64,000 nt of DNA from Pseudonocardiales bacterium (GTDB lineage: Bacteria; Actinomycetota; Actinomycetes; Mycobacteriales; Pseudonocardiaceae): contig JAFAWY010000075.1 in NCBI GenBank assembly GCA_019241525.1, positions 1 through 64,000 of the forward strand, read 5' to 3'. The notes beneath the pieces were generated by a model. That model was not told the origin of the DNA, searched no databases, and saw only the letters and a list, made by a program, of their open reading frames with translations. Position 1 is the first letter of the stretch. Every line of letters starts with the position of its first letter. Of this stretch, positions 52,691 through 61,722 are shown piece after piece. The position numbers and the translations under genes are program-made.

Positions 52691-53209
52691 ATGTCGTTCC
52701 TGTCCTACCCACCACCTCGCTACGGCGGTCTGAAAGGATTGATCAATTCATCGTTTCGGCCCGCGGACACCGAACCCGACCTCATTTCAGCGGGCGCTGA
52801 CGCCGGAGTAACCGGCGCCAGTCGCAGCCAGCGCACTCACTACCTCGCCACGGGCGCCTCCACCGGCGGCGAGTTCGGCCTGTACCGAATCGACATGCCC
52901 GCCAACGGCACCGGACCAAGCACCCATTTTCATCGAACGATCTCGGAATCCTTCTTCATCCTGTCCGGCACAATCCGGCTCTTCAACGGCGAGAAGTGGA
53001 TCGACGGCACGCCCGGCGACTTCCTGTACGTCCCCGTCGGCGGGCTGCACGCCTTCCACAACGCCTCCGACGCCCCAGCGTCAATGCTGCTGTTGTTCAC
53101 TCCTGGGGCGCCACGCGAGGGATACTTTGAGGGATTTGCCCAGCTAGCAAGCATGAGCGCCGAGGAACGGCAGGATTTCTACCTGCGCCACGACAACCAC
53201 TGGGTCTGA
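52691..53209 (+). CDS. Cupin-domain protein
   Basis: A 172-residue single-domain cupin. Motif 1 is STHFHRTISESFFILSGTI (metal ligands His, His, Glu), and motif 2 is GDFLYVPVGGLHAFHN (His). This is a full metal-binding set, so an enzymatic role such as a dioxygenase or isomerase, or a ligand sensor, is possible. The C-terminal helix MSAEERQDFYLRHDNHWV is typical of a common actinobacterial subfamily. Start ATG at 52691, ten bases after GGAAGAG, which lies inside the GNAT relic. Confidence 0.9.
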   Translation: MSFLSYPPPRYGGLKGLINSSFRPADTEPDLISAGADAGVTGASRSQRTHYLATGASTGGEFGLYRIDMPANGTGPSTHFHRTISESFFILSGTIRLFNGEKWIDGTPGDFLYVPVGGLHAFHNASDAPASMLLLFTPGAPREGYFEGFAQLASMSAEERQDFYLRHDNHWV

Positions 53210-53260
53210 TCGGTCGCCAAGGCGGCCTCACAAGACCGAGCTCCTCTTTTGGGTTGGGTC

Positions 53261-54937
53261 TTACAACCGCGGGTCGTAAGTTGACGCCAACATCGTCCGT
53301 ACCCGTCGGCGGCGCAATAGCTGGGTGGGATTGGGTGACTGTCCCCGCCAAGAGCTAGCTCCGGTATCATTCCATTCGGGCAGGGACGCGATGAGTTTGA
53401 GCATGTCCACCGAGAAGCAACTATCGATCTCCGCGCCCAGCAGCTTACCGGTTGGTAACTGCTCGCCTTGCTGAGCTTCTTGTAACCGCGTTACTGTGTG
53501 TGCAAACATCTGATCAGCATCGACTCTGCGGCAACCCAGGACCTTCGCCACTTCATCGGGATAGAGTCCAGCTAATTGCAGGATCAGCGCCTCTCTTTGC
53601 TCAGGGGGAAGCTCAGAGTATTCCGTGCCGAGGCGTCTGAGGGTGCCAGACATTGCTACCTCATTTTTACGTTCTCTGGTTTTGCGCTTCTTCTTTTGTT
53701 GACATTTTGGGCCGCGCCGCTCAGATCGTCCGTAGTGGCTCAATGCTTCCGCGCTCCACTCGCGAATCATGTGGATAAGCGAAGTTGCGTCGTCCAATCC
53801 ACCGGTGATCAGCTCTTGAAGCGCTCTTTTGGTTACCGCGTCGGCGGCCTCAGCAATATACTGCGACGCTCGCGTATCAAAGCCGAGCTGTCCGTAGCCC
53901 CGAAGGTTGGTGACGAGCTGCGTCGTAGCCATAATTCGGTCGATGGCATCGTCTCGGCGGTCTGTAGGAGCCCGGATGGCCCGTATCAATCCCTCGAGCG
54001 TCTCGTCCTGCATCTCGTTTTTCAGGAGCAGCAAAGCCCGATCGAAATCATCGCGCTGGTCCACCACAGGGGTGTACTTCTGGAGATCGTCGGTGAGCCC
54101 GTCGTGAAGGATGTTGCTAAGACGCCAGTTACCCGTTTTCTTGACCATCGCCGCGCGAGCTAAATCTAGCAGTGAGACGGTGGATAACGAGTGTCCTCGC
54201 GCCATAGCCGAGCAGTAAGCTAGTCGGGCAAGGTCAGGACGGCTCGCCAGCACCAACAGCACCGAGCCCAATGCGTAGATCGCATCGGTGCTAGTCGGTG
54301 AGCTCAGTATTGATCTCACTAAAATGTGATCGTAAGGGCTCGACGCTGCCTCGCGCTGATGAACGAGGTTACCGATACCTGCGAGCAATTGTTCATGAGT
54401 ATCGGGAACTAGATGCGCGACTGCATGCTTCGCCAAGCGCATAGCCCAGCCCCGATCACCTCGTGACCAGCAGATTGTGGCTAGCCGAAACAGGGCGTTG
54501 GGGTCGTTCGCCCGCGCTGACCGTAGGTACCATTGCCAAGAATCTTGCTGGAATCCCTTCGCATCAAGCAGGAATGCAAGCCGAGTAGCGACAACCGGGT
54601 GATTCTGCAGTCGTCGATAACGCAATTCTGCCTCGAACGTGTGGCCGCGCAGCTCCAACTGGTCAGCTACGCGGCATTCAAAGAGAGGGTCCAAACTGCC
54701 AGTGGCCGGAGTGAAGCTCTCAAGCGGAGACTCCAGGCCGAAGGCATCCACCTGTTCGGCGAGGCGGGCAGCGATTTCCTTCCGGCCGGTGAGTCTGTCA
54801 TTTTGAACATCGGGGGCGCTCAGCGACGACATTGAGATGAGAGTCGCGAAGTCTACGGCTTTGGTGAGTTCTGCATCGGTGTCGGTAACTCCCTGAGTGA
54901 CCTCGGGTGCCTGTCTCTCAGTCGTAGATCGGGACAT
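53261..54937 (-). CDS. Large helical (TPR/Sel1-like) protein with sigma region 4-like C-terminus
   Basis: A 558-residue protein with no signal peptide. Residues of about 65-330 are helical and repeat-like: FEAELRYRRLQNHPVVATRL, DSWQWYLRSARANDPNALFR, ATICWSRGDRGWAMRLAKHA. The last alternate with pairs resembling TPR or Sel1 units. A basic linker (QQKKKRKTRERKNE) leads to YSELPPEQREALILQLAGLY and PDEVAKVLGCRRVDADQMFA, which fits the region 4 helix-turn-helix of sigma factors. No region 2 is present in this protein. The upstream gene encodes a sigma-like protein. Possibly a modular sigma partner or co-regulator; I know no characterised homologue. Start ATG at 54937, ribosome site weak. Confidence 0.6.
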   Translation of the reverse strand: MSRSTTERQAPEVTQGVTDTDAELTKAVDFATLISMSSLSAPDVQNDRLTGRKEIAARLAEQVDAFGLESPLESFTPATGSLDPLFECRVADQLELRGHTFEAELRYRRLQNHPVVATRLAFLLDAKGFQQDSWQWYLRSARANDPNALFRLATICWSRGDRGWAMRLAKHAVAHLVPDTHEQLLAGIGNLVHQREAASSPYDHILVRSILSSPTSTDAIYALGSVLLVLASRPDLARLAYCSAMARGHSLSTVSLLDLARAAMVKKTGNWRLSNILHDGLTDDLQKYTPVVDQRDDFDRALLLLKNEMQDETLEGLIRAIRAPTDRRDDAIDRIMATTQLVTNLRGYGQLGFDTRASQYIAEAADAVTKRALQELITGGLDDATSLIHMIREWSAEALSHYGRSERRGPKCQQKKKRKTRERKNEVAMSGTLRRLGTEYSELPPEQREALILQLAGLYPDEVAKVLGCRRVDADQMFAHTVTRLQEAQQGEQLPTGKLLGAEIDSCFSVDMLKLIASLPEWNDTGASSWRGQSPNPTQLLRRRRVRTMLASTYDPRL

Positions 54938-55050
54938 GATCTTTTACCATCCTGTCTGAGCTTGCGTCGAAGCGTCTGACCTTCCCCTCCTCCTGGCCTG
55001 GCTTGCCGCTGACGCCCAACGTTGGGATCGAGGGAACCTTATGTGTGATG

Positions 55051-55821
55051 CTATGGATGACCGCGGCAGCGAAAGCGTCTAAGTCTGTTACTCACTGCTT
55101 CCTCGCTGATGCCCAACTCCTCGGCGATCTCCTTCTGAGTAAAGTGTTGAGAGCTTCTCACCAAAATAATCAGGAGATCGGGGTCGGTGTCCGGAGGCAA
55201 CAGATGCCTTAGGATGTCTCGATCAACCGCGATTGATTCTGGGTCCTCCGGTGGACCAGGCCCGTGAGATGGATCAGAGTCAACGAGCAGGACAACGTCA
55301 TCAAAGCAGTGTTCCCAGCGATGGCAGCCGATCTCTTCCCGATAGTATATGCGATATTCTCGGGCGAATCCGTAAAGGGTCGCGGTCACAAAGAACGTCT
55401 TGAGGGTTGTTCCTCTGGCGGGATCCCAACCTCCATCGAGAACCTGTTTACGCATAAAGTTGGGAACAGTGCCTCGAACTGATAAGTAGATCACTCTGGC
55501 CGCATCGTTAGGCCATGTCTGCGGTGGGCTGGGCACGGGGATCCGGCGTCGGCGCAGCGTCGGGAACAGCAAGTTGTTCTTGCCGAGGTTGGTGAGCGTT
55601 CCCACACCAACCTCTAGCAAGGTGGTGGAAAGCTCAACGTACTCGCGGCTTCCTGCGCCGGCCTGCTGCACACATTTGACGATCAACCTATCCGTGTCGA
55701 TGAGCTGGAGCCGCTCATAATCCTGCTGAGGGGTGGGGATGAGCTGAAGCCGTTCGTGACCCTGCTGGGCCGAAGGTTGGACGGCATCTAGGTCGCCATC
55801 CGAGCACCTCGTGTTAGTCAT
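55051..55821 (-). CDS. Sigma-70-like protein (ECF-type region 2/4 organisation)
   Basis: A 256-residue protein. After a Gln-rich leader containing a short duplication (HERLQLI / YERLQLI), the central part has RGTVPNFMRKQVLDGGWDPA and RGTTLKTFFVTATLYGFARE. Residues like GGWDPARG-x-LKT-x-F-V occur in a subgroup of actinobacterial sigma-like proteins. The C-terminus, LVRSSQHFTQKEIAEELGIS, EEAVSNRLRRFR, is a canonical region 4 helix-turn-helix. The start at 55821 has AAGG at a good distance and drops a non-homologous extension. The downstream large protein also ends in a region 4-like domain (113 bases between). Sigma activity is inferred. Confidence 0.65.
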   Translation of the reverse strand: MTNTRCSDGDLDAVQPSAQQGHERLQLIPTPQQDYERLQLIDTDRLIVKCVQQAGAGSREYVELSTTLLEVGVGTLTNLGKNNLLFPTLRRRRIPVPSPPQTWPNDAARVIYLSVRGTVPNFMRKQVLDGGWDPARGTTLKTFFVTATLYGFAREYRIYYREEIGCHRWEHCFDDVVLLVDSDPSHGPGPPEDPESIAVDRDILRHLLPPDTDPDLLIILVRSSQHFTQKEIAEELGISEEAVSNRLRRFRCRGHP

Positions 55822-56374
55822 GATCTCAGCCTTACTGGGGGGGTTTTGGCCAATACTCGCTATAGAGGTAGCCCGTTGAGCGGCCTGACCTATCGACATA
55901 TGCCCCGGGTAAGGCGCCAAAACAGAACAGGCATGGGATCGCCTCGGATCGCTCACGGTTATTAAAGTCCTAGACATCCCCGCCTGGGACGCCGTCTGTG
56001 ATTTAGGCCACAGGCGGTTGGTCCTGAGTCTCGCCCTAGAACTGCTGAATGTGACGACCCCAAGAGCCCGCGTGGCGGGTCAACGACCCTCTCCCCCGGC
56101 CCCGGCACGTCGGCCGGATCACTCCGACCGGCCTCAGGTTCACTGGAGCCGACGACAGCACCTGCAAAGGACCTACCGTCTGGCCCGCCGCCGACTCGTC
56201 CAGCTACGACGAGAGCTCGGCGCCATGCTGTGACACATCCGAGAACTCATACCGCCCCTGTCCCTGTTGTCCAATCTTTCATCCAGGAAGGAGCCGCCAC
56301 AGGACCTGCCATCAGCCCATGACCACCGCCTCGACACCAAGCAACAGATTTTGCGAATCGCGAAAGGAGATCTC
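55822..56374. other. Intergenic region between divergent genes
   Basis: It must contain the promoters of the sigma-like gene (left) and of the hypothetical gene at 56375 (right). A short basic frame at 56051-56233 (RRQHLQRTYRLARRRLVQLR) has a GTG but no ribosome site and is left out. An AAAGGAG site is at the right end. Confidence 0.35.
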
Positions 56375-56857
56375 ATGACCGTCATGGAATACCGCACAAG
56401 GGATGGACTTGCCGACTTTGGCTTCTCGATTGAATTTCAGCCAGATCGGGGCTGGCGAGTGTACATCATCTTCGAACCATTCTACTGCGGCGATGAGCAC
56501 ACCGCGGACTTGCCCTACCAATCCATCGACCCTGACGGGCGCCGTTATGTGAACTGGCATCCTTTGTTGGACAGCCTCGGAGACGCAAAAACCGTGGCCG
56601 GGATCTGGGCGGAGCTAGCTCAGCGTTACCAGCACACCAGAAAGGAACACGCATTGTATGCCGGACTAATCCGGCTTCACCACCGGAACCAAGAACAAAA
56701 AACGGTCATCTCTGACTGCTCAACCCACCCCGACGACGCGGTCGACGCCGGCGAAACAGGCCCGGCACACCAAGCTCATGCTCCGGTCATCCCCCATACC
56801 AAGGCTCCAGCACAGCCATACAGTGATCCTCCGCAGCGATACCGCTGTGTCGCCTAA
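56375..56857 (+). CDS. Hypothetical protein
   Basis: A 160-residue soluble protein. The first 95 residues are compact and well ordered (DFGFSIEFQPDRGWRVYIIF, then YQSIDPDGRRYVNWHPLLDS). The C-terminal 50 residues are low-complexity and His/Pro-rich. The ATG at 56375 with AAAGGAG upstream is clearly better than the frame start at 56267. I do not recognise the family; many similar genes seem to exist in actinomycetes with plasmid or phage-like surroundings, but this is an impression. It faces away from the sigma-like pair. Confidence 0.6.
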   Translation: MTVMEYRTRDGLADFGFSIEFQPDRGWRVYIIFEPFYCGDEHTADLPYQSIDPDGRRYVNWHPLLDSLGDAKTVAGIWAELAQRYQHTRKEHALYAGLIRLHHRNQEQKTVISDCSTHPDDAVDAGETGPAHQAHAPVIPHTKAPAQPYSDPPQRYRCVA

Positions 56858-57090
56858 CGACCTGCCTTGCAGTACATCCTGGAGACGAGTTCGGGTAAAG
56901 GATCGCCACCTACTACACCCGCGTAGTGGTGCCTCAGCTCGCAGAGGCTGCGGCTTGTTGATCGCTGCCATCCCCAACCCGGACGCACCGGCATGATCAC
57001 GCGCTCGCCCGGCAGAACAGTGTGTCCGTGCTGTGACGGGATCGCGAATACCGTCGACACGGACGCGACCGGCCGTTGCGCCACCAAATA

Positions 57091-57120
57091 CCTAGCAGTA
57101 CTATGCATTGTACTTCTAGG
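57091..57120. promoter_or_regulatory. 30-bp dyad operator in front of the PadR operon
   Basis: Three nested symmetric blocks share one centre: CCTAG/CTAGG outside, AGTAC/GTACT in the middle and ATGCAT at the core; 26 of 30 positions are symmetric. It lies 21 bases upstream of the PadR start codon, as expected for PadR autoregulation. Confidence 0.8.
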
Positions 57121-57140
57121 GTATGGAACGGGGTGGTCTC

Positions 57141-57515
57141 GTGAAGGTCGCCAAGGATCTGGTGGCCGCCTCGGCAACACCGATGGTGCTCGGCATCCTG
57201 GCCGAGGGGGAAAGCTACGGCTACGCCATCCTCAGGCGGATCAACGAGGTGTCCGGTGGCGAGCTGGACTGGACCGAGGGGCTGCTTTACCCATTGCTGC
57301 ACCGGCTTGAGCGTCTCGGCTATGTGAAATCGAGCTGGCAGTCGGTGATGGGGGAGCGGCGACGCAAGTACTACCGCATCACCGACAAGGGCCTGGCCGA
57401 GCTTGCCGAGCAACGCCGCCAGTGGGATGCGGTCGTGGACACGCTCAAGGCGATCTGGCTCGGCCCCGGCAATTTCCGGCTGTTGACTGCGATCCCGCTG
57501 GAGGGCAAGGCGTGA
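57141..57515 (+). CDS. PadR-family transcriptional repressor
   Basis: A 124-residue PadR protein beginning KVAKDLVAASATPMVLGILA. The winged helix is EGESYGYAILRRINEVSGGE, then YPLLHRLERLGYVKSSWQSV and RRKYYRITDKGLAELAE. The C-terminal helix mediates dimerisation. It should bind the 30-bp dyad just upstream and repress its own operon. The start is the GTG at 57141, with GGGGTGG at a fitting distance; the ATG at 57123 overlaps the operator and has poor spacing. Its stop overlaps the start of the membrane protein gene (GTGA). Confidence 0.93.
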   Translation: MKVAKDLVAASATPMVLGILAEGESYGYAILRRINEVSGGELDWTEGLLYPLLHRLERLGYVKSSWQSVMGERRRKYYRITDKGLAELAEQRRQWDAVVDTLKAIWLGPGNFRLLTAIPLEGKA

Positions 57516-58885
57516 CAGCGCTAGACGGTCAGGAGGACTTGGAGGCGCAGTTCGCGCAGTGGCGTCAGTACGTACAGCGCCGCCGAGAGCTGCAGCAGTC
57601 CGACGCCGACGAGCTCGAAGACCATCTCCGCGGTTCTGTCGACGAACTCGTCGCGGCCGGCCTGCGCGCCGACGAGGCGTTCCTGGTCGCGGTCAAACGC
57701 ATGGGTAGCCTGGACGACTTGTCCCGCGAGTTCGCCCGGGAGCATTCCGAACGGCTGTGGAAGCAACTGGTGTTGACCGGCGAGGCCGACAGCCCGGAGG
57801 CGGCAACCCGGTCGCGGCATGACTTGCTCGCGATGGTCATCTGCGCGGCGGGCGCGGCGGTGTCCATCAAGGTGCCGGAGCTGTTCGGGATGAGGTTGAC
57901 GGAGGACGGCTCGTTCTACGGGCCCAACGCCAGCCTGTTCGTGCTGCCCTGGCTGACGGCCTTCCTCGCCTGGCGCCGCCGGGCCCGGCGCCCGCTGATC
58001 GGGATACTGGTGGCGCTGTTCGCGCTCGGCGCCGTGGCGGCCAACGCCTATCCCCTGACCGACACCTCGCAGTCGGTGGTCATCACCAGCATCCACCTCC
58101 CCATTGCCCTCTGGCTGATGGTCGGTCTGGCCTACGTGGCCGACGACTGGCGCTCGTCACGCCGACGCATGGACTTCATCCGCTTCACCGGCGAATGGTT
58201 CGTCTACTTCGTGCTCATCGCCCTCGGCGGCGGTGTACTCACCGCGTTCACGGTCGGCACCTTCCGGGCGATCGGAATCGACCCGGAGAAGTTCATCACG
58301 CAGTGGCTCCTGCCCTGCGGCGCCGCAGCCGCGACCATCGTGGCCGCCTGGCTCGTCGAAGCCAAACAGAGTGTGGTCGAGAACATCGCCCCGGTACTCA
58401 CCCGGCTGTTCACTCCACTGTTCACCGCAGTCCTGTTGGCCTTCCTGGTCGCGGTCGTCTGGACCAGCGCCGGCATCGACGTCGAGCGCGAAGCGCTGAT
58501 CCTGTTCGACCTCCTGCTGGTCGTGGTGCTGGGGTTGCTGCTCTACTCAATCTCAGCCCGAGACCCGCTGGTCCCGCCTGGCCTGTTCGACCAATTGCAG
58601 CTCGCCCTCGTGATCAGCGCGCTGGCCATCGACGTGCTGGTGCTCCTGGAGATCACCGGGCGCATCACCGCGTTCGGCACGACACCCAACAAGGCCGCGG
58701 CGCTCGGCGAGAACGTCATCCTGCTGGCCAACCTCGCCTGGTCGGCGTGGCTACTGCTGAGGTTTGCCCGTCGGCGCACCCCGTTCGCAGCGCTCGAACG
58801 CTGGCAGACCGGTTACCTACCGGTTTACGCCGCATGGTCCTGGATCGTGGTCCTGGCTTTTCCTCCGCTGTTCAGCTACGTCTGA
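57512..58885 (+). CDS. Permease-prefix-domain membrane protein
   Basis: A 457-residue protein. The first 90 residues are a permease prefix domain 1 (LEAQFAQWRQYVQRRRELQQ, DELEDHLRGSVDELVAAGLR, ADEAFLVAVKRMG), a helical region typical of proteins encoded beside PadR genes. About ten membrane helices follow. It lacks ABC transporter motifs; the family's function is unknown, possibly stress sensing or export assistance. GTG at 57512, overlapping the PadR stop by four bases, with GGAGGG upstream, gives the expected N-terminus. Co-transcribed with, and controlled by, the PadR gene. Confidence 0.85.
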   Translation: MTALDGQEDLEAQFAQWRQYVQRRRELQQSDADELEDHLRGSVDELVAAGLRADEAFLVAVKRMGSLDDLSREFAREHSERLWKQLVLTGEADSPEAATRSRHDLLAMVICAAGAAVSIKVPELFGMRLTEDGSFYGPNASLFVLPWLTAFLAWRRRARRPLIGILVALFALGAVAANAYPLTDTSQSVVITSIHLPIALWLMVGLAYVADDWRSSRRRMDFIRFTGEWFVYFVLIALGGGVLTAFTVGTFRAIGIDPEKFITQWLLPCGAAAATIVAAWLVEAKQSVVENIAPVLTRLFTPLFTAVLLAFLVAVVWTSAGIDVEREALILFDLLLVVVLGLLLYSISARDPLVPPGLFDQLQLALVISALAIDVLVLLEITGRITAFGTTPNKAAALGENVILLANLAWSAWLLLRFARRRTPFAALERWQTGYLPVYAAWSWIVVLAFPPLFSYV

Positions 58886-58956
58886 CTGAGAAGATCCCCG
58901 CCCTGATGATGCCAACGGCCTGCCCGCTGGTGTGGACAGGTCTGCCGCAAGGGTGG

Positions 58957-61176
58957 TCAGCCAGGGTGAGTGCTGCTGGTCTGGTCGGTGAAGCTGCCCG
59001 CCATCACGCTGCTGATTTCGGCATAGAACACCGGGGCTAGCCACTGAGCGTAGCTGGTGGTGACGTGGTTGTCGTCGCGGTAGACCAGAGTGTTGCCGAC
59101 GACGACCGGGCATTGGGTGGCGGTGCAAAACAGGTCGGTGAGGTCGGCGTAGTGGCCGCCGCCGGCTGCGGTCGCCGCCTGCTCGGCGGTGATGCCAGCG
59201 TCGTTGATCGCTTTGCTGCGATCGGGAGCACAGTCGCTTGCGGCGTCCAGGTGCGTCGACAAGCAGGTAGGGACGCTGGTGAGCGGATCGGGGATAGGGC
59301 CTAGCACCAGTACGGCCGCTCCGGTGGCGCGGATGTCGGCTACCGTCAACGTCAGGCTGTCCAGCCACCGCGATCCGTATGTGGTGAAGGAGAAATCCTC
59401 GCCGTAGCGGCGGGTCATGTCCAGGATGACCAGGGCGGGCCGCTCGGCTTGGATCCGGTCGAGGATTTCGGTACGCCACGCCTCGCACTCGGTGTATTCG
59501 CGCCCCAGCTGCGGGCTGTGGATGGGTAGGTCGAGCAGCAGGGGGCAGAGCTTTTTGGTCAGCGTCTCCAGGCGCCACTGCTGCTGCCGGGCGATCTGGT
59601 CCAGCGCGGGAAACCACTGGGCCGCGTGCGAATCACCAATCAGCGCGACGGTCGTGGGTGAGGCCTTGGCGGCATAGGCACAGGCCCCCTGATGCACTGC
59701 CGCCCAGTCCAGCAGGCAGTCGTCCCGGAAAGGAACAGACTGGTCGGCGGCGGCGTCGGCCAGCGAAGGGGTCAGGTTGGCAGGAACTTCCTGGGTGTCA
59801 GCTGATGCCGCGACGGCGGACTGGACCTGTGCGGTGAGGGCCTGGACAGGCGACTGCGGTGCGGCGGGACTAAGCACGGTCTGGCCGCCTGAGTCCGGCG
59901 CTGCGGTACTCGGCGGTGTGGCGACGCTCAGCCGTGGTGCCCGGACCGGAGGTCCGGACCCGACCGGAACCGGCACGACGAGCAGGAACAGCAGCGACGC
60001 CGCCACGCCCATCACGGTCGCACCCCCGCCGACAACCAGGCTGGCCGCAGGGGAACGCCGCAGGAACGTCGCAAACCGGATGGGATCTTCGACGGAGTGA
60101 GTAGTCAGCACCGCCAGGCCAGCACTCATGGCAACGGCAACAAGTGCTGCCCCCAGCCCGAGTGCGTGCCCAAGAATAACGGGGGCCAGTACGAGCACCG
60201 GCCAGTGCCACAGATACCAGGAATACGAGTACCGGCCCACGTGCTGCAACGGCGGCAGGCTCAGTGCGCTGCCCACCCCGCCGCGAGGCTGAGCACTTCC
60301 GGTGGCGATCACCAGTGCCGTCCCGAGCACCGGCGCCAGTGCGGCGAACCCGGGATATGGCGTAGACGAACCCAGCCACACGCAACTCGCCAAAATAAGC
60401 GCCAGACCCACCCAACCGAGCGCGGCGGCCAGCAACGACGGCAGCCGGCACCACACCGGGGCACTCAGCGCGACCAGGCCCCCGATCGCCAGCTCCCACG
60501 CTCGCGACGGCAGTGAAAAAAACGCCCACGGTGGCGCCACCCGCGTCCACTGCAACGCCACGGCAAACGACAGGACCGTGACACTGGTCAGTGTCAGCAC
60601 GGCGGGTATGACAGCCGGGCCGGCAAACGCCAGCCGGCCAGTCCCAGGACGTTGGTACGCGCCGCTCGCCCGGTGGCCGATCCAGCCGGCGGCGAGCAGC
60701 AGCGCTGGCCAAAGCAGGTAAAACTGCTCTTCCACGCCCAGTGACCAGTAGTGCTGGGCCGGCGAGGGAGGTGCGTCCGCAGCCAGGTAGTCCATGCCCT
60801 GCAGCGCAAACCGGTAGTTGCCTGCGTACACCGCACTCGCCAGCACGTCGACGAGCACGTTGCGCGCCCGCAGCGCGGGCAGCAACCATGCCGAAGTGAC
60901 GACCACGGCTACCAACACGGTGGCGGCGGCCGGGAGCAACCGCCGAGCCCGGGAGCTATAGAAGCGGGCCAACCGAACCGTGCCGGTGCTTACCACTTCC
61001 CGCCACAACAGGCCGGTGATGAGAAACCCCGAAACCACGAAAAAGACATCGACGCCGACAAAACCACCGGCCAGCCCAGGAACCGTGGCGTGATATAGCA
61101 CGACAGCCAAGACAGCGATCGCACGGAGCCCCTCAATGTCTGGTCGGAAACCACGGCGGCCGACCTGAATCCCCAT
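58957..61176 (-). CDS. OafA/YrhL-type membrane acyltransferase with SGNH domain
   Basis: A 739-residue two-domain protein. The acyltransferase 3 domain (1-400) shows RPDIEGLRAIAVLAVVLYHA (catalytic His), VGVDVFFVVSGFLITGLLWR and FYSSRARRLLPAAATVLVAV, with about 11 membrane helices. A Pro/Ser linker follows, then the SGNH hydrolase-like domain: VALIGDSHAAQWFPALDQIA (Ser) and the final YRDDNHVTTSYAQWL (Asp-x2-His). It moves acyl groups from the cytoplasm onto surface glycans, lipids or secreted products. Length is normal; start at 61176 gives the family N-terminus. Monocistronic; acceptor unknown. Confidence 0.93.
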   Translation of the reverse strand: MGIQVGRRGFRPDIEGLRAIAVLAVVLYHATVPGLAGGFVGVDVFFVVSGFLITGLLWREVVSTGTVRLARFYSSRARRLLPAAATVLVAVVVTSAWLLPALRARNVLVDVLASAVYAGNYRFALQGMDYLAADAPPSPAQHYWSLGVEEQFYLLWPALLLAAGWIGHRASGAYQRPGTGRLAFAGPAVIPAVLTLTSVTVLSFAVALQWTRVAPPWAFFSLPSRAWELAIGGLVALSAPVWCRLPSLLAAALGWVGLALILASCVWLGSSTPYPGFAALAPVLGTALVIATGSAQPRGGVGSALSLPPLQHVGRYSYSWYLWHWPVLVLAPVILGHALGLGAALVAVAMSAGLAVLTTHSVEDPIRFATFLRRSPAASLVVGGGATVMGVAASLLFLLVVPVPVGSGPPVRAPRLSVATPPSTAAPDSGGQTVLSPAAPQSPVQALTAQVQSAVAASADTQEVPANLTPSLADAAADQSVPFRDDCLLDWAAVHQGACAYAAKASPTTVALIGDSHAAQWFPALDQIARQQQWRLETLTKKLCPLLLDLPIHSPQLGREYTECEAWRTEILDRIQAERPALVILDMTRRYGEDFSFTTYGSRWLDSLTLTVADIRATGAAVLVLGPIPDPLTSVPTCLSTHLDAASDCAPDRSKAINDAGITAEQAATAAGGGHYADLTDLFCTATQCPVVVGNTLVYRDDNHVTTSYAQWLAPVFYAEISSVMAGSFTDQTSSTHPG

Positions 61177-61335
61177 CTGGGCAGGCTAAGACCTTGCCCG
61201 ACGACCAGCCTCCACCGACGCGCCGATGCCCGGATTCAAGTCGCCGGGTAGCGTCTGGCGGCCCAGGCAAGCGCGGCGGGAGTCGGTGTACCGTGTCGGC
61301 TTTTCCCATCTCACATCGAAAAAGTAGAAGTAATT

Positions 61336-61548
61336 CTACCGGTTGGGCTCTTGCCGATCCTTGACTACGTTCGGCAATTCGTAGTCTGCGCGTACGTCGA
61401 TGTCCTCGCCACCGGTTTCCTCACCTGGTAGCGGATCTGCATCGGCCGCTTCTTTTTCGACGTTTTCGCTAATGCGCATTCGTTTCTCGTACGGTGCACC
61501 CTGGGCGTCCTTGTCGTCCGCAGGTGCCGAATCAGTAGCTTCAACCAC
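61336..61548 (-). CDS. Small acidic protein, hypothetical
   Basis: A 70-residue, strongly acidic and hydrophilic protein (KRMRISENVEKEAADADPLP, then ETGGEDIDVRADYELPN), probably disordered. GTG start at 61548, with GAAGGG six bases upstream. No family recognised; small acidic proteins of this type are common in actinobacteria. It lies between an acyltransferase and an FAD oxidoreductase gene transcribed away from it. Confidence 0.5.
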   Translation of the reverse strand: MVEATDSAPADDKDAQGAPYEKRMRISENVEKEAADADPLPGEETGGEDIDVRADYELPNVVKDRQEPNR

Positions 61549-61722
61549 AGTCTGCCCTTCGCCGCGCTGATCACTCCCCCGCCATTGCCTATACCACTGA
61601 GCGTGACGGAAAACGCGTTAAGAAGATCGAAGCACCCGATCGAGTGGTCACGTCATTCCGGCTGGATAACCCCGAGCCGGTTTTGCCGGCGCGAAGCTCG
61701 GACTTGCCAGTATGGAGGCGTG

